From Marinibacterium profundimaris (GTDB taxonomy: Bacteria > Pseudomonadota > Alphaproteobacteria > Rhodobacterales > Rhodobacteraceae), in the NCBI RefSeq assembly GCF_002210095.1, contig NZ_AQQR01000006.1, positions 217,573 to 281,572 on the forward strand: a stretch of DNA of 64,000 nt, in the 5' to 3' direction. The notes beneath the pieces were generated by a model that was given only the letters and a program-made list of their open reading frames with translations, had not been told where the DNA came from and made no database searches. The stretch's first letter is position 1. Each line of letters starts with the position of its first letter. The position numbers and the translations under genes are program-made. This document shows positions 9,602 to 19,231 of this stretch, piece after piece.

Positions 9602-10951
9602 ATGCGGAAGCTATTCGGAACCGATGGCGTGCGGGGCACGGCGAATACCCACCCGATGACGGCGGAAATGGCGCTGAAGATCGGCGCGGCCGTGGGCCAT
9701 TACTTTGGCCGCGACGCCCACGGGGTGCACCGGGTGGTGATCGGCAAGGACACGCGGCTGTCCGGCTACATGCTGGAAAACGCGTTGACGGCGGGGCTGA
9801 CCTCGACCGGCATGTCCGTGCTGCTGATGGGTCCGGTGCCGACCCCGGCGGTGGGGCTGCTGACGCGGTCGATGCGCGCCGACCTGGGCGTGATGATCTC
9901 GGCCAGCCACAATCCGGCCGAGGACAACGGCATCAAGTTCTTCGGCCCCGACGGGTTCAAGCTGTCGGACCAGGTGGAAAGCGAGATCGAGGCGCTGATC
10001 GAAAGCGGCGTGGACCTTGCGCCCGCCGGCCAGATCGGCCGCGCCAAGCGGATCGACGACGCGCGCTTCCGCTATGGCGAACGGATCAAGGCCTCGCTCC
10101 CCCGGCAGATCCGGCTGGACGGGCTGAAAGTGGTGGTCGATTGCGCCAACGGCGCCGCCTACCGCGCCGCGCCCGAGATCCTGTGGGAACTGGGCGCCGA
10201 CGTGGTGCCGGTGGGAACCTCGCCCAATGGGTACAACATCAACGACGGCTGCGGGTCGACCAACCCGCGCGTGGCGGCCGAGGCCGTCGTCGCGCATGGC
10301 GCCGACCTCGGGATCTGCCTTGACGGCGATGCCGACCGGGTGATCCTGATCGACGAGGCCGGGACCGTGGCCGACGGCGACCAGATCATGGCCCTGTTCG
10401 CCAGCCGCTGGGCGGCCGAGGACCGGCTGGCCAAGGACACGCTGGTGGCGACGGTCATGTCGAACCTCGGGCTGGAGCATTTCCTGCAGGGCCACGGGCT
10501 GAGCCTGGAGCGCACCAAGGTCGGCGACCGCTACGTGGTCGAGCGGATGCGCGAGGGCGGCTTCAACCTGGGCGGCGAGCAATCGGGCCATATCGTGATG
10601 AGCGATTTCGGCACCACCGGCGACGGGCTGATGGCCGGGCTGAACTTCGTGGCCGAGATGATCCGCTCGGGCGAGCCGGCCAGCGCGCTGGCGCGGCAGT
10701 TCGAACGGGTGCCCCAGCTGCTGAAGAACGTCCGCTACGACGCCGGGCAGGAGCCGCTGAGCGCCGCGCCGGTGAAGGCCGCGATTGCCGAGGCCGAGGC
10801 CTCGCTGAACGGCTCGGGCCGGCTGCTGATCCGCAAGTCGGGGACCGAACCGCTGATCCGCGTGATGGCCGAATGTACCGACGAGGCGCTGCTGGGCCAG
10901 GTCGTCGACGGGATCGTGGCCGAGATCGAATCCGCCCGCGTTCCGGCCTGA
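9602..10951 (+). CDS. glmM: phosphoglucosamine mutase
   Basis: Converts glucosamine-6-phosphate to glucosamine-1-phosphate on the way to UDP-N-acetylglucosamine for peptidoglycan and lipopolysaccharide. The 449-residue protein begins [14 protein letters not shown], has the phospho-serine loop ISASHNP with Ser102 at the same number as in E. coli, the Mg-binding DGDADR loop, the sugar-binding GGEQSGH and the phosphate-binding [12 protein letters not shown] near the end. ATG at 9602 follows a CAGGAGCAG ribosome site. It is 96 bases downstream of folP and likely in the same transcript, the arrangement usual in alphaproteobacteria. Confidence 0.97.
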   Translation: MRKLFGTDGVRGTANTHPMTAEMALKIGAAVGHYFGRDAHGVHRVVIGKDTRLSGYMLENALTAGLTSTGMSVLLMGPVPTPAVGLLTRSMRADLGVMISASHNPAEDNGIKFFGPDGFKLSDQVESEIEALIESGVDLAPAGQIGRAKRIDDARFRYGERIKASLPRQIRLDGLKVVVDCANGAAYRAAPEILWELGADVVPVGTSPNGYNINDGCGSTNPRVAAEAVVAHGADLGICLDGDADRVILIDEAGTVADGDQIMALFASRWAAEDRLAKDTLVATVMSNLGLEHFLQGHGLSLERTKVGDRYVVERMREGGFNLGGEQSGHIVMSDFGTTGDGLMAGLNFVAEMIRSGEPASALARQFERVPQLLKNVRYDAGQEPLSAAPVKAAIAEAEASLNGSGRLLIRKSGTEPLIRVMAECTDEALLGQVVDGIVAEIESARVPA

Positions 10952-10962
10952 CCCTGCACTTC

Positions 10963-10980
10963 GGACAGGCCGGCCTGTCC
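10963..10980. other. perfect 18-bp palindrome after glmM
   Basis: GGACAGGCCGGCCTGTCC lies 11 bases past the glmM stop. As RNA it would fold into a strong hairpin, but no T-run follows, so it may be a 3'-end stabiliser or an inefficient terminator rather than a classical one. Confidence 0.5.
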
Positions 10981-11076
10981 GTCCGGATTAACCCTTTGTT
11001 CATGTTCACCGCTGGGCGTGCCGTCGGTCTGCTAGGATTCGCGTGATTCACATGCGAGTTCTGGGAGATCCGGCGA

Positions 11077-11589
11077 ATGCCCCGGCGAATGATCCTGTTT
11101 TTGGCCATGGTTGTGGCGCTTCTGGTCCTGGGCGTTCCGCTGTTCGCGGGCGGCCTGAAGGTGGAGCTGATGGAGCCCTGGAACGGCCGGCGCATCCCCG
11201 AGGGCCAGCAATGCCGGCTGTTCGGCGGCGACGGATGGACGCCGCCGATGCAGGTCGGGAACATCCCGCCCGGCACGGTCTGGATCGTCGCGCATTTCAA
11301 CAACAAGTCCTACAAGCCGCTCTCGCGCGAGGGCGGGCTGGGCCAGATCGCCTGGCCGGCGAAATGGCCGGTGACCTATCTTTACCCGATCCCGGGCATG
11401 GCCGGCCTGCCGAAGTGGGGCGCCTTCGTGGTGCGCCCGGCGCGCACGCTGGAAGGCTATGCCTCGCCCGGTTACCTGCCGCCCTGTTCCGGCGGACAGC
11501 GGCACAAGTACAGCGTCGATATCATGGCCGTGGACGAGAACGGCGAGGTTCTGGCCCGGCGGCGCAACGTGAAGCTGGGCAAATACTAG
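11077..11589 (+). CDS. exported or membrane-anchored protein of unknown function
   Basis: A 170-residue protein not recognised by family. The first 25 residues form a basic start and a long hydrophobic stretch (MILFLAMVVALLVLGVPLF), so it is a signal peptide or an N-terminal anchor. The rest is globular, rich in proline, glycine and aromatic residues, with two cysteines (QQCRLF, PPCSGG) that could form a disulfide in the periplasm, and a basic C terminus. The ATG at 11077 has a GGGAGATCC ribosome site. It stands alone, between glmM and a convergent transporter, with a bidirectional terminator behind it. Confidence 0.75.
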   Translation: MPRRMILFLAMVVALLVLGVPLFAGGLKVELMEPWNGRRIPEGQQCRLFGGDGWTPPMQVGNIPPGTVWIVAHFNNKSYKPLSREGGLGQIAWPAKWPVTYLYPIPGMAGLPKWGAFVVRPARTLEGYASPGYLPPCSGGQRHKYSVDIMAVDENGEVLARRRNVKLGKY

Positions 11590-11610
11590 GGCGCGAGAGA
11601 CCCGCAGAAT

Positions 11611-11638
11611 AAAGGCGGCCCGGTGCGGGGCCGCCTTT
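11611..11638. terminator. bidirectional terminator
   Basis: A ten-base stem AAAGGCGGCC / GGCCGCCTTT between the convergent gene ending at 11589 and the transporter ending at 11669. A and T tracts flank both sides, so it can serve both transcripts. Confidence 0.85.
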
Positions 11639-11668
11639 GCTGTTTCAGGGATCCGTCGCGGACCGGTG

Positions 11669-12967
11669 TCAGACCTTGTCGCGGCCCATGGCCAGGATGC
11701 AGGCCATGGTGATGGCGGCGGCGGCAAGCATGTAATAGCCCACGTGCGCCATGCCATAGGTCGCCTGCAGCCAGGTCGCGATATAGGGCGCCAGCGAGGC
11801 GCCGAAGATGCCGGCGAAGTTGAAGGTCAGCGAGGACCCGGTATAGCGCACCTCGGTCGGGAAGGGGGCGGCCAGGGCCGCGCCGATCACGCCATAGGTC
11901 AGGCCCATCAGGAACATGCCCAGCGTGACGAAGGTATAGATCCCGCCGATCCCGCCTTGCAGCAGCGGCGACAGGCTGAACGAGAACAGGCCGATCAGCG
12001 CCGTGAGCACGATCAGGAAACCATAGCGCCCGACCCGGTCGGCCACGCGGCCGGCGATCACGATCGCGATGGCGAAGATCACCGAGCCGTAGATCTGGAT
12101 GCGCAGCGCCTCGAGGAAGGGGATCTCGATCACCTTCACATTGTAGGACAAGAGCCAGGCCGAGCAGATGTAGAACAGCACGAAGGTGACCAGCGCCACG
12201 AAGGTGCCAAGCGCCAGGCTGCGCTTGTGATGGCGGAAGATCTCGGCTGCGGGGACCTTGACGCGTTCCTTCTTGGTGACGGTCCTGGCGAATTCCGGGG
12301 TCTCCGAGATCGACAGCCGGACCCAGAGGCCAAGGCCGATCAGCACGATGGACACCAGGAACGGCAGGCGCCAGCCCCAGGTCAGCAGCGCGTCCTGGTC
12401 GATGAAATGCAGCAGGATCCAGAAGACGCCCGACGACAGGAACAGGCCCACGGGCGCGCCCAGCTGCGGGAACATGCCGTACCAGGACCGCTTGCCCGGA
12501 GGCGCGTTTTCCGTGGCCAGCAGCACCGCGCCACCCCATTCACCGCCCAGGCCAAAGCCCTGGCCGAACCGGCAGAGCGCCAGCAGCAGCGGAGCGAAGA
12601 CGCCGATTTGCGCATGCGTCGGCAGCAGGCCGATGATGACGGTCGACACGCCCATGGTCAGCAGCGCCGCGACCAGCGTCGCCTTGCGGCCGATCCGGTC
12701 TCCGAAATGGCCGAAGACCAGCGCGCCCAGGGGCCGCGCGAAGAAGGCGATCGAGAAGGTGGCGAAGGAAGCCAGCAGGGCCGTCATCGGATCGGCGCCG
12801 GGGAAGAACAGCGTCGGAAAGACCAGAACGGCGGCGGTGGCGTAGATGTAGAAATCGTAGAATTCGATCGTCGTGCCGATCAGGCTGGCGAGCAGGACGC
12901 GGTGCGGCTTGTTCAGGGGCCGGTGGGCCGCCGCGGCGGGGTCGAGTGTGGAGGAGGCATCGGTCAT
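11669..12967 (-). CDS. MFS transporter, metabolite:H+ symporter family
   Basis: A 432-residue inner-membrane transporter with twelve predicted membrane segments. The start region IGTTIEFYDFYIYATAA and the loop FGHFGDRIGRKATL followed by RFGQGFGLGGEWGGA are diagnostic of the metabolite:H+ symporter group (ProP, ShiA and KgtP relatives), which carry osmolytes, organic acids or aromatic acids with protons. The substrate cannot be told from the sequence. The ATG at 12967 is the first within family similarity; an upstream ATG at 13006 is possible, and neither has a strong ribosome site. It is downstream of ilvC on the same strand, but separated by about 240 bases and a hairpin. Confidence 0.9.
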   Translation of the reverse strand: MTDASSTLDPAAAAHRPLNKPHRVLLASLIGTTIEFYDFYIYATAAVLVFPTLFFPGADPMTALLASFATFSIAFFARPLGALVFGHFGDRIGRKATLVAALLTMGVSTVIIGLLPTHAQIGVFAPLLLALCRFGQGFGLGGEWGGAVLLATENAPPGKRSWYGMFPQLGAPVGLFLSSGVFWILLHFIDQDALLTWGWRLPFLVSIVLIGLGLWVRLSISETPEFARTVTKKERVKVPAAEIFRHHKRSLALGTFVALVTFVLFYICSAWLLSYNVKVIEIPFLEALRIQIYGSVIFAIAIVIAGRVADRVGRYGFLIVLTALIGLFSFSLSPLLQGGIGGIYTFVTLGMFLMGLTYGVIGAALAAPFPTEVRYTGSSLTFNFAGIFGASLAPYIATWLQATYGMAHVGYYMLAAAAITMACILAMGRDKV

Positions 12968-13118
12968 GGGAGAGTTCGGGTAATTTTCTTTCGTGATTGC
13001 GCCCATAGTTGCGCGGAGTGTTGCGTGGGGTTCGGTATGCCTTTGCCATTCCGGTGGAAAGGTCCGGTTGGGGCCTGATTGACGGGGTTGCGGAATGTGC
13101 ATGGCTGGACGCTTGAAC

Positions 13119-13147
13119 GCAAACGAGCGGCCCCGGGGGCCGCTCGT
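13119..13147 (-). terminator. probable ilvC terminator
   Basis: A stem ACGAGCGGCCCC / GGGGCCGCTCGT lies about 60 bases past the ilvC stop on the minus strand and is followed by TTTGC. The T-run is short, so efficiency is uncertain. Confidence 0.6.
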
Positions 13148-13208
13148 CCTACCTGGTGTCACCATCTCCCCGGCGCGGGGCCGGGGCGTGGTGCCTGTCC
13201 GGATCGGA

Positions 13209-14270
<1,062 letters not shown>

Positions 14271-14307
14271 CTACCAACCGCCGTGCGGATTGTGATTGCA
14301 GCGATTT

Positions 14308-14331
14308 GAGGTATTTTCCCCAAAGATGAAG
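14308..14331 (+). repeat. short copy of the GAGGTATTT 3' element
   Basis: GAGGTATTTT followed by CCCCAAAGATGAAG, matching the tail of the structured repeat at 25261, 58369 and 63820 but without its hairpins. Unlike the other copies it does not follow a stop codon; it lies between the divergent ilvC and lrp genes, 20 bases ahead of the lrp start, so here it may sit in the leader or promoter. Confidence 0.65.
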
Positions 14332-14351
14332 AATCATTCGCGAGAAGTTCG

Positions 14352-14822
14352 TTGAGCGAGAAGATCATTCTGGATGACCTGGATCGGCGCATCCTTCGCC
14401 AGTACCAGGCCGATCCAGAGGCCGGCACGGCCGAGCTGGCGGAGCGCTGCGGCGCGACCTCGGCCACGGTCTGGCGGCGGCTGGAGCGGATGCGCGAAGG
14501 CGGGATCCTGAAGGGCGTCGAGGCGGTGATCGACTGGCAGGCGCTGGGATACGCGGTCGAAGTGTCGCTGCGGGTGACCCTGGACAAGACGGTGGCGCGG
14601 GCCTACGACGATTTCCTGATCGCGGCGCGCATGGTGCCGGAAGTGCTTGAAATCCAGACCTTCCTCGGCCGGGTCGACGTGCGGTTGTCGGTGATCGCGC
14701 GGGACCTGGCGCATTACCAGGTGCTTTACCGCGATCGCATCCTGACCCTGCCGCATATCGCCGATATCGAGACGCTGATGCATATCGCCCGGGTCAAGAG
14801 CGAGGAGGCGCTGCCGCTGTGA
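14352..14822 (+). CDS. Lrp/AsnC family transcriptional regulator
   Basis: A 156-residue regulator with an N-terminal winged helix-turn-helix (LDDLDRRILRQYQADP, then ATSATVWRRLERMREGGIL as recognition helix) and a C-terminal ligand-binding RAM domain (VPEVLEIQTFLGRVDVRLSV). Family members bind amino acids and form octamers that wrap DNA. The start is a TTG at 14352, as no ATG or GTG precedes the HTH. It overlaps the next regulator by GTGA, so the two are translationally coupled, and it is divergent from ilvC across a 120-base region. Confidence 0.9.
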   Translation: MSEKIILDDLDRRILRQYQADPEAGTAELAERCGATSATVWRRLERMREGGILKGVEAVIDWQALGYAVEVSLRVTLDKTVARAYDDFLIAARMVPEVLEIQTFLGRVDVRLSVIARDLAHYQVLYRDRILTLPHIADIETLMHIARVKSEEALPL

Positions 14823-15301
14823 TCGAACTGGACGCCATCGACCGCCAGCTGCTGCGCGCGCTGACCCAGGACGCGACGCAAAGCGCGGGGGCGCTGGGCC
14901 GCCGCTTTGGACTGTCGCAGCCTGCCACCTGGCGCCGGATCCGGCGACTGACCGAGGCCGGGGTGCTGAAAGGCCGGCGGCTGCGGCTGGATGCCGAGGC
15001 GCTGGGGTTCACCGTCAGGGTCTTTCTGGGGGTAAAGCTGTCGCGCAAGGGACAACTGAGCCTGGAGGATTTCGAACGCGCGGTCAGCGCCATCCCCGAG
15101 GTGCAGTCGGTCGAACATGTGCTCGGCCTGTTCGACTATCGCCTGCGCGTGGTGGCGCGGGACCTGCCGGATTTCGAACGGGTCCTGCGGCGCCGGATCA
15201 TGACCCTGCCCGGAGTGGGCGAGGTGGAGGCAAACGTGCTGCTGAGCGAAGAGCGTCGCCCGGGCCCGCTGGGGGCCGAGGCCGATCCCGTCAGGCCGTG
15301 A
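14819..15301 (+). CDS. second Lrp/AsnC family regulator, coupled to the first
   Basis: A 160-residue paralogue of the preceding gene with the same layout: HTH at residues 1-55 (LDAIDRQLLRALTQDA, SQPATWRRIRRLTEAGVL) and a RAM domain (IPEVQSVEHVLGLFDYRLRVVARD). It starts at GTG 14819 inside the end of the first regulator. Its last 11 bases overlap the 3' end of the convergent Hint-domain gene. Two unequal Lrp subunits made at a fixed ratio suggest mixed oligomers; that is inference. A short, proline- and glutamate-rich C-terminal tail has no counterpart in the first regulator. Confidence 0.9.
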   Translation: MIELDAIDRQLLRALTQDATQSAGALGRRFGLSQPATWRRIRRLTEAGVLKGRRLRLDAEALGFTVRVFLGVKLSRKGQLSLEDFERAVSAIPEVQSVEHVLGLFDYRLRVVARDLPDFERVLRRRIMTLPGVGEVEANVLLSEERRPGPLGAEADPVRP

Positions 15302-16400
15302 GCAGCCGCGCCTCGTACTGCTTCAGGCAGCGGCGGGCGGCAACCGGGTCCTGCTCGTGCATCCGAGCGAGTTGCGGAAAGAGCTCGAGCAGTTCGGCGA
15401 GGCTCTCGGCCTGGTCCTCATCGTTCACCTCGGCCCCGGGAAAGAGGCTTTCGGAAATCATGCCATTGGCCCAGATCAGCTCATGCTGGTCGAAGAGGAT
15501 GTGGATGTATTCCACCGTCCCGCCGCTCTGGATCGTGACATTGCGGTTGTCGACCAGGTGTTTGGCGGCGACGAGGACCTCGGTCTCTTCGAAGAGCATC
15601 TCGATCGCGGCGCCTTGGCGCAGTACGCGGTGGTTGGGTGACACCACCAGACGGTCATGATCCCCGAAGGTTCCGGCGGCGATGACCACCGGGGCAAAAC
15701 GGCCGTTGGCCGCGACCCGGCGCCGCCCGATCCAGCGGATCACCTGTGGCCCGTGATCCAGCGTCAGGACACGGTCGCCGTGGACCAGGTCCTCGATCGG
15801 ACGCTCGCCCGACGGCGTGCGGATCATGGTGCCCCGGGTGAAACAGATGACCGGCGTGGTGTAGTCGCCCGCGTAGAACTTTCCGTTGGCCTTTTCGAGC
15901 GGGTCGCAGGTGTCCCCGTCGCCGTTCAGGTCCATGTCCTGGTAATGGTTCACCGTGATACCGCCCGGCTGATGCGCGGTATCGGCAAGGTCGGTGCCCG
16001 GTGCCACGAAAAGCCGGTTGGTATAGGGCCCGCCATCGGTCGGAACCAGCACGTTGGAGTTGAAGCCGACATAGCCGTCGCCCAGCCCGCTGATATCGCT
16101 TTGCACGGTCGCGGTCTGGCCCGGGTTCATCGGCTTGTAATTGTACTTGACGATACCGGCCTCGTAATCGGCGCGGCTGTCGTAGACGGTCATTCCGCTG
16201 ATCGCGCTGCCCTGGGTGATTTCGCCCTCGTGGGTGGTGTCGACCGCGGAGAACACGATCACGTCGTCATCGTCGAAGGGCTGCGATCCGCCGGTCACCG
16301 TCGCGGTGCCCTCACCTTCGTAGCCAGCCGTGGAATTGGTCGAGACGGCCGGCGCATCCAGCACGTCGATTCCAAAGACGATGAAGTCATGTGTAAGCAT
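15291..16400 (-). CDS. Hint-domain (Hedgehog/intein) protein
   Basis: A 369-residue protein. Residues about 1-190 are an acidic, aspartate- and glycine-rich region (FDDDDVIVFSAVD, DLNGDGDTCDPLE) that resembles secreted calcium-binding or adhesion-type modules. From about residue 185 a Hint domain begins: ICFTRGTMIRTPSGERPIEDL with the nucleophilic cysteine, DRVLTLDHGPQVIRWIGRR, and VVSPNHRVL. This Hint_2 type is common in Rhodobacteraceae and may self-cleave, but there is no extein after it, only an acidic helical tail. No classical signal peptide is visible; type I-like secretion is possible. ATG at 16400 follows an AAGGGGTG site. Confidence 0.85.
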   Translation of the reverse strand: MLTHDFIVFGIDVLDAPAVSTNSTAGYEGEGTATVTGGSQPFDDDDVIVFSAVDTTHEGEITQGSAISGMTVYDSRADYEAGIVKYNYKPMNPGQTATVQSDISGLGDGYVGFNSNVLVPTDGGPYTNRLFVAPGTDLADTAHQPGGITVNHYQDMDLNGDGDTCDPLEKANGKFYAGDYTTPVICFTRGTMIRTPSGERPIEDLVHGDRVLTLDHGPQVIRWIGRRRVAANGRFAPVVIAAGTFGDHDRLVVSPNHRVLRQGAAIEMLFEETEVLVAAKHLVDNRNVTIQSGGTVEYIHILFDQHELIWANGMISESLFPGAEVNDEDQAESLAELLELFPQLARMHEQDPVAARRCLKQYEARLLTA

Positions 16401-16693
16401 GGGGGCACCCCTTAAGTTTGCACACGGCCGTACCACGACCTGCGCATTGCATGATTCCCCCCAAGCCCCTTCGGAGGAAGTGCCCTTCTGGCAGGGACTT
16501 AACGGTATGTGAATGCCGGTTTTCCGAAAATGGTTTACCGGCCGTCGGGAAAGGCTGTGACGCTGCGTCAGGCCGTCCCGGGACACTGCCTGCTGCCTGG
16601 CGGGCAGGCAGCTTTCGCGGCGCGGGCGATGGGGCTATGACTTCGGCGCGCGGAGGGGTATGTCCGCGCCGGGAGAGACCGAAGGAGACCATG

Positions 16694-17836
16694 ATGACCG
16701 CTACAGCCGCCGCCACCCCCGCCCAGCCGGTCGATCCCGGCGGGCTCGACGAATTTTCGGTGGTCTTCACGGACCGCTCGCTCAACCACATGTCGGCCGC
16801 CTTCCAGGCGGTGATGCGCGACATCTCGGGCATGCTGCGCGAGGTCTATGGCGCGGACGGCGTGGCGCTGGTGCCCGGTGGCGGCACCTATGCGATGGAG
16901 GCCGTCGCCCGGCAGCTGGCGCAGGGCGCCGACGTGCTGGTGGTGCGCAACGGCTGGTTCTCCTACCGGTGGAGCCAGATCTTCGAGGCGGGCGGGATCG
17001 CCGCCAGCGCCGAGGTCATGAAGGCGCGCCAGACGGGCAACGAGAGCCCCGCGCCCTTCACGCCCGCGCCGATCGAGGACGTGGTCGCGCGGATCCGCGA
17101 TCTGAAACCCCAGGTGGTCTTTGCGCCGCATGTCGAAACCTCGGCCGGGGTGATCCTGCCGGACGATTACGTGACGGCGATGGCCACGGCCGCGCATGAG
17201 GTCGGGGCGCTGATGGTGCTGGATTGCATCGCCTCGGGCTGTGCCTGGGTCGACATGAAGGCCACCGGCGTCGACGTGCTGATCTCGGCCCCGCAGAAGG
17301 GCTGGAGCGCGTCGCCCTCGGCCGGGCTGGTGATGCTGTCGGACCGCGCGCTGGCCCGGGTGGCCGAGACGACGTCGGACAGTTTCGCGATCGACCTGAA
17401 GAAGTGGCTGACGATCATGCAGGCCTATGAGAACGGCGGCCATGCCTACCACGCGACGATGCCGACGGATGCGCTGCGCGCCTTCCGCGACACGATGCTG
17501 GAGACGAAGGATTACGGCTTTGAACGTCTGCGCGAACGGCAATGGGCCCTGGGCAACGCCGTGCGGCAGATGCTGCGGGACAAGGGCGTCGTTTCGGTCG
17601 CGGCCGACGGGTTCGGTGCGCCGGGCGTGGTGGTGAGCTATACCGACGATCCGGAAATCCAGTCTGGCAAGAAGTTCCTGGAGCAGGGGATGCAGATCGC
17701 CGCCGGCGTGCCGCTGCAATGCGACGAGCCGGCCGATTTCCGCACCTTCCGGCTTGGGCTTTTCGGGCTGGACAAGCTCTATGACGTGGACGGGACCGTG
17801 GCGCGTCTCAAGCGCGTGATCGACGCGGTTCTCTGA
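16694..17836 (+). CDS. class V aminotransferase, alanine-glyoxylate type
   Basis: A 380-residue PLP enzyme of fold type I, class V, in the alanine-glyoxylate/serine-pyruvate aminotransferase family. The PLP lysine is Lys202 in SAPQKGWSASPSAG; the aspartate that holds the pyridine nitrogen is in MVLDCIASGCAW. GGGTYAMEAVARQL near residue 60 is the phosphate-binding loop. The amino donor and acceptor cannot be assigned; glyoxylate or a related oxo acid is the family norm. ATG 16694 gives the better spacing from AGGAGA at 16684 than the ATG at 16691. The gene is monocistronic here, after a 290-base region with no other feature seen. Confidence 0.88.
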   Translation: MTATAAATPAQPVDPGGLDEFSVVFTDRSLNHMSAAFQAVMRDISGMLREVYGADGVALVPGGGTYAMEAVARQLAQGADVLVVRNGWFSYRWSQIFEAGGIAASAEVMKARQTGNESPAPFTPAPIEDVVARIRDLKPQVVFAPHVETSAGVILPDDYVTAMATAAHEVGALMVLDCIASGCAWVDMKATGVDVLISAPQKGWSASPSAGLVMLSDRALARVAETTSDSFAIDLKKWLTIMQAYENGGHAYHATMPTDALRAFRDTMLETKDYGFERLRERQWALGNAVRQMLRDKGVVSVAADGFGAPGVVVSYTDDPEIQSGKKFLEQGMQIAAGVPLQCDEPADFRTFRLGLFGLDKLYDVDGTVARLKRVIDAVL

Positions 17837-17930
17837 GATCGGTCCGGGGCGGCGGCGCGCCTCCCGCCCCGGCCAATCCCTGTTCTGGCTGCGGATGTTG
17901 CGCGGCCCACCCCCGGCCCGCCGCCGCCCC

Positions 17931-19127
17931 TCAGCGCAGGCCCAGGCCAAGCTCCATCAGGGCCCGGCGGATCGGCGTGATGTCATGCAGCGCTTCGACG
18001 CCCCTGGCGCGCAGGTCCTTCAGCGGCTGGAACGGCAGCATGGAGGCGCGGTTCAGCAGATCGACCCCGGTGATGCGCAGGCTGATGTCCATGTGGCGCC
18101 TGCGGGCATAGGTATCCAGCATGGTCTGGTTGCCAAGCGTCTCGGGCGCGGCTGTCGCAAGGTCGAGCAGGCATTGCAGGTCGCCCAGCGACATGTTCAG
18201 CCCCTGAGCCCCGATCGGCGGGATCACATGCGCGGCCTCGGCCATCAGGGCCAGGCGCTGCGCGGTCAGATGCCCGGCCCGCAGGGCGATGATCGGCCAG
18301 GCCTGTCGTTTGCTGGCCAGCCGCAGGGGCCCCAGGATCCCGGCGGAGCGGTCGGTCATCGCCGCCTCGAACGCGGCGGCTTCCAGCGCCATCAGCTCAC
18401 GCGCGCGGCGACCATCTTCCATCCAGACGACGGCCGAGGACGGCTCGCTATCCTGATCGGGCAGGGGGACAAGGGTGAAGGGTCCGCCCGATCGGTGCAC
18501 CTCGGTCGAGACGTTCTGATGCGGGATCGCGTGGGTGACGGCAAAGACCATGGCGGTCTGGCCATAGCGCCGCGTCTGCACGTCGATCCCTGCGGCCTGG
18601 CGCATGGGCGAATTGCGCCCGTCCGCCGCGACCACCAGCCGGGCGCGGACCTGTGTGCCGTCGGTCAGGCCGACGCGGGCCTCGGCCTCGCGCGTGAGAA
18701 GGGTGCGGGTGCCGGTGCCGGGGCGGAAGTCGACAGTCGGCAGTTCGGACAGCCGCGCGACCATCTCGCGCCGCAAAAGCCAGTTGGGCAGGTTCCAGCC
18801 AAAGGGCTGGTCCGAGATATCGGCGGCGTCGAAGTCGCGGATCACCCTTGCGTCGCCCTCGGGCCCGCCGGCATCGACGATGCGCATGACCTGCAGCGGC
18901 ATGGCGAAGGGCGCGAGATGCGCCCAGAGCCCGGCGGTTTCCATCAGCGCCCGGCCCGGCTGCAGGATCGCGGTGGTGCGCAGGTCGGCGCCCTCGGCGT
19001 CGCGGTCGGACACCGGCAGCGCGGGATCGACACAGATCACCTGGAAGCCGGCGCTGCCGAAGGCCGCCGCGGCGGTCAGCCCGGCGACACCGCCGCCGGA
19101 TACCAGGATGTCGCAGGTCTCGGCCAT
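17931..19127 (-). CDS. UbiH/UbiF/Coq6-family FAD-dependent hydroxylase
   Basis: A 398-residue flavoprotein monooxygenase of the kind that hydroxylates the aromatic ring of ubiquinone intermediates. It has an N-terminal dinucleotide-binding loop (DILVSGGGVAGLTAAAAF), the middle VVAADGRNSPMRQAAGI motif, and the second FAD motif LMAEAAHVIPPIGAQGLNMSLGD, where the usual GDAAH reads AEAAH, a variant normal for this bacterial group. Which ring position it acts on cannot be told. ATG at 19127 has an AAGGAGAGG ribosome site. A HAD phosphatase gene lies upstream on the same strand, 100 bases away. Confidence 0.9.
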   Translation of the reverse strand: MAETCDILVSGGGVAGLTAAAAFGSAGFQVICVDPALPVSDRDAEGADLRTTAILQPGRALMETAGLWAHLAPFAMPLQVMRIVDAGGPEGDARVIRDFDAADISDQPFGWNLPNWLLRREMVARLSELPTVDFRPGTGTRTLLTREAEARVGLTDGTQVRARLVVAADGRNSPMRQAAGIDVQTRRYGQTAMVFAVTHAIPHQNVSTEVHRSGGPFTLVPLPDQDSEPSSAVVWMEDGRRARELMALEAAAFEAAMTDRSAGILGPLRLASKRQAWPIIALRAGHLTAQRLALMAEAAHVIPPIGAQGLNMSLGDLQCLLDLATAAPETLGNQTMLDTYARRRHMDISLRITGVDLLNRASMLPFQPLKDLRARGVEALHDITPIRRALMELGLGLR

Positions 19128-19231
19128 TGTGCCTCTCCTTGGCGCGTCGGTTGGGGTGGAAAATCGCATGCCCACTGCCGCTCAAGGTAGGGCGCGCGGT
19201 GTGCGGAGGCCAGAGCCCGCGGCGTCTTGCG

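Noticed and set aside
11666..13078. A 470-codon plus-strand frame opposite the MHS transporter
   Set aside because: Glutamine-, arginine- and histidine-rich antisense shadow; the transporter frame has clear family motifs.
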